Under the pieces are notes generated by a model. That model had not been told where the DNA came from and ran no database searches. It saw nothing but the letters and a program-made list of their open reading frames with translations. Source: Serpentinimonas sp. (GTDB taxonomy: Bacteria; Pseudomonadota; Gammaproteobacteria; Burkholderiales; Burkholderiaceae_C). Taken from it: a DNA stretch of 15,011 nucleotides. A program made the translations under genes and the position numbers. The stretch spans positions 1-15,011 of the forward strand of contig JALOSG010000049.1 of the NCBI GenBank assembly GCA_025458665.1, in the 5' to 3' direction. This document shows, one piece after another, positions 13,687 through 15,011 of the stretch (positions within the stretch are counted from its first letter, which is position 1; each line of letters opens with the position of its first letter).

Positions 13687-14547
13687 TCAGCCCTTCAGCC
13701 CCAACCGTTCACAGATGGTGAGCGTAGCTGCGCTCTGATTCATGGTGTAGAAGTGCAGGCCCGGCACACCGGCCGTGCGCAGCTGATCGCACAGGTCGGT
13801 CACCACATCGAGGCCGAAGGCCTGGATGCTGGCCACATCGTCACCAAACCCTTGCAGGCGCAGGCGTATCCAGCGCGGCACTTCGGCGCCGCAGGCGTCT
13901 GAAAAACGCAGCAGCTGGCTCGAATTCATGATGGGCATGATGCCGGGCACCACCGGCACGTCCACACCCAGCTGGTAGGCATCGTCCACGAAGCGGAAAT
14001 AGGCGTCGGTGTTGAAGAAATACTGCGTGATGGCGGAGTCGGCGCCCGCGCGCACCTTGGTGGCAAAGGCCTGCAGATCGGTCTGCGGGGAGCGCGCCTG
14101 CGGGTGCGTTTCCGGGTAAGCCGCCACCTCGATGTGGAAGGCGTTGCCCATTTCGCTGCGGATGAAAGCCACCAGGTCGCTGGCGTAGTGGAACTCGCCA
14201 CCCATACCGTAGCCGCTGGGCAAGTCACCGCGCAACGCCACCAGGCGCTTTACACCCATGGCTTGCAGGGTATCGAGCTGCGCCCGAACCGACGCCTTGG
14301 TGGCGCCTATGCACGAAAAGTGCGAGGCGGCACTGACGCCCTCGGCCAGGATGTCGGCCACGGTGGCAAAGGTGCCCTCTTGCGTGGAGCCGCCCGCCCC
14401 GAACGTGACGGAGCAGAACTCCGGGTTCAGCGCGTACAGCGCCTGGCGGGTGGTGCGCAGCTTGGCGGCGCCTTCGGGCGTTTTGGGCGGGAAAAACTCA
14501 AAGCTCAGGGGCAGCTTGGACTTGGAGGAATGTGGAATCAGGCTCAT
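13687..14547 (-). CDS. metF: 5,10-methylenetetrahydrofolate reductase
   Basis: MetF reduces 5,10-methylene-THF to 5-methyl-THF with NADH and FAD, supplying the methyl group for methionine synthesis. The 286-residue protein has the catalytic LSFEFFPPKTPEG block (E17), FCSVTFGAGGST, HFSCIGATKASVRAQLDTL, LVALRGDLPSG (D108), IEVAAYPETHPQA, and the late VPVVPGIMPIMNSSQLLRFSDACGAEVP motif, all typical. The ATG at 14547 overlaps the tlyA stop (ATGA), so translation is likely coupled. I recall tlyA and metF as common neighbours in Burkholderiales, often near ahcY, which would fit methyl-cycle expression, but ahcY is not in this window. Confidence 0.97.
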   Translation of the reverse strand: MSLIPHSSKSKLPLSFEFFPPKTPEGAAKLRTTRQALYALNPEFCSVTFGAGGSTQEGTFATVADILAEGVSAASHFSCIGATKASVRAQLDTLQAMGVKRLVALRGDLPSGYGMGGEFHYASDLVAFIRSEMGNAFHIEVAAYPETHPQARSPQTDLQAFATKVRAGADSAITQYFFNTDAYFRFVDDAYQLGVDVPVVPGIMPIMNSSQLLRFSDACGAEVPRWIRLRLQGFGDDVASIQAFGLDVVTDLCDQLRTAGVPGLHFYTMNQSAATLTICERLGLKG

Positions 14548-15011
14548 GGCTTCTGCATCCAGGCAAAAAATTCTCGGTTGCCGTCCCCGCCTTCAATGGG
14601 CGAGTCCAGCCATTGCAACAGCCGCAGCCCGGAGGCCGCGCAGGCATCGCGCAGGCGTTGCTGCACCAGCGCGTAGTGGGCCGGGTCTTTCACCAGCCCG
14701 CCTTTGCCGATCTGGGCGGGCTGCAGCTCAAACTGCGGCTTCACCAACAGCAGCAAATGTCCACCGGCTCGCACACGCGGCACCAGGGCGGGCAGCACCA
14801 GCGTGAGGGAGATGAAGGACAGGTCGCCCACCAGCAGGTCGAAGCCCTGAGCCAGTGTGTCGGCAGGCACACCGCACTCGGTCAGCGCAGCATGGGCTTC
14901 GGGCGTGGCCAGCTCGCGGGCGTTGAACTTTTCCAGCACCCGCACCCGGGCGTCGGCGCGCAAGGTGGGGTGTAGCTGGCCATGGCCCACGTCCACCCCC
15001 ACCACCAGCGC
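14544..15011 (-). CDS. tlyA: TlyA-family rRNA methyltransferase (hemolysin-like), 3' portion
   Basis: TlyA proteins have an N-terminal S4 domain and a C-terminal FtsJ-like SAM methyltransferase. In mycobacteria TlyA 2'-O-methylates 16S and 23S rRNA, while the 'hemolysin' name is historical. Only the methyltransferase part is present, running off the right edge in an open frame. Visible motifs are VGVDVGHGQLHPTLRADARV (SAM-binding end of motif I), NARELATPE, FDLLVGDLSFISLTLVLPAL (the catalytic-region DLSFIS signature) and LLLLVKPQFELQPAQIGKGGLVKDPAHY. The end EGGDGNREFFAWMQKP is characteristic. The S4 domain should lie just outside the window. Its stop overlaps the metF start. The exact rRNA target in this group is not known to me. 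Confidence 0.92.
   Translation of the reverse strand, partial: ALVVGVDVGHGQLHPTLRADARVRVLEKFNARELATPEAHAALTECGVPADTLAQGFDLLVGDLSFISLTLVLPALVPRVRAGGHLLLLVKPQFELQPAQIGKGGLVKDPAHYALVQQRLRDACAASGLRLLQWLDSPIEGGDGNREFFAWMQKP

Overview
The window is high-GC DNA packed with housekeeping genes. Gene content, gene order and protein sequences point to a betaproteobacterium of the order Burkholderiales, most likely family Comamonadaceae (relatives of Rhodoferax, Acidovorax or Hydrogenophaga). This placement comes from recognising proteins and gene order, not from a database search. I see no mobile element, CRISPR array, tRNA or rRNA gene.

Left part (1-3004): the 3' end of ybeY (rRNA maturation) converges on a leftward block of tyrS, a cation-diffusion-facilitator (CDF) transporter gene and dtd. 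The last two look broken. The CDF gene has a frame change near 1237-1240. dtd keeps its native first five codons but has lost roughly 36 codons immediately after them. A tight 11-bp direct repeat joins the two damaged genes.

Middle part (3019-8746): a rightward pair encodes an M23 murein endopeptidase and AnmK, which recycles anhydro-MurNAc, so this is a cell-wall turnover pair. It meets a leftward block of rplM-rpsI, then (past a strong hairpin terminator) a DUF6776-like membrane coiled-coil protein, a bactofilin, and the Fe-S carrier erpA. rplM has a near-consensus sigma70 promoter and a leader of about 160 nt.

Right part (8747-15011): rlmJ (23S rRNA m6A2030 methyltransferase) is followed by a compact paaABCDE operon for phenylacetyl-CoA 1,2-epoxidase. 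Its genes mostly overlap at stop/start codons. A 26-bp near-perfect palindrome of TetR-operator type lies just upstream, probably a PaaR site, and the presumed leader begins with a GC hairpin. No other paa genes and no regulator are present. The operon converges on metF, which is translationally coupled to tlyA; tlyA runs off the right edge.

I found no convincing undescribed system. The most informative observations are the paired lesions in dtd and the CDF gene, the palindromic paa operator, the rplM leader, and a bactofilin/coiled-coil/M23 neighbourhood that may act in cell shape.
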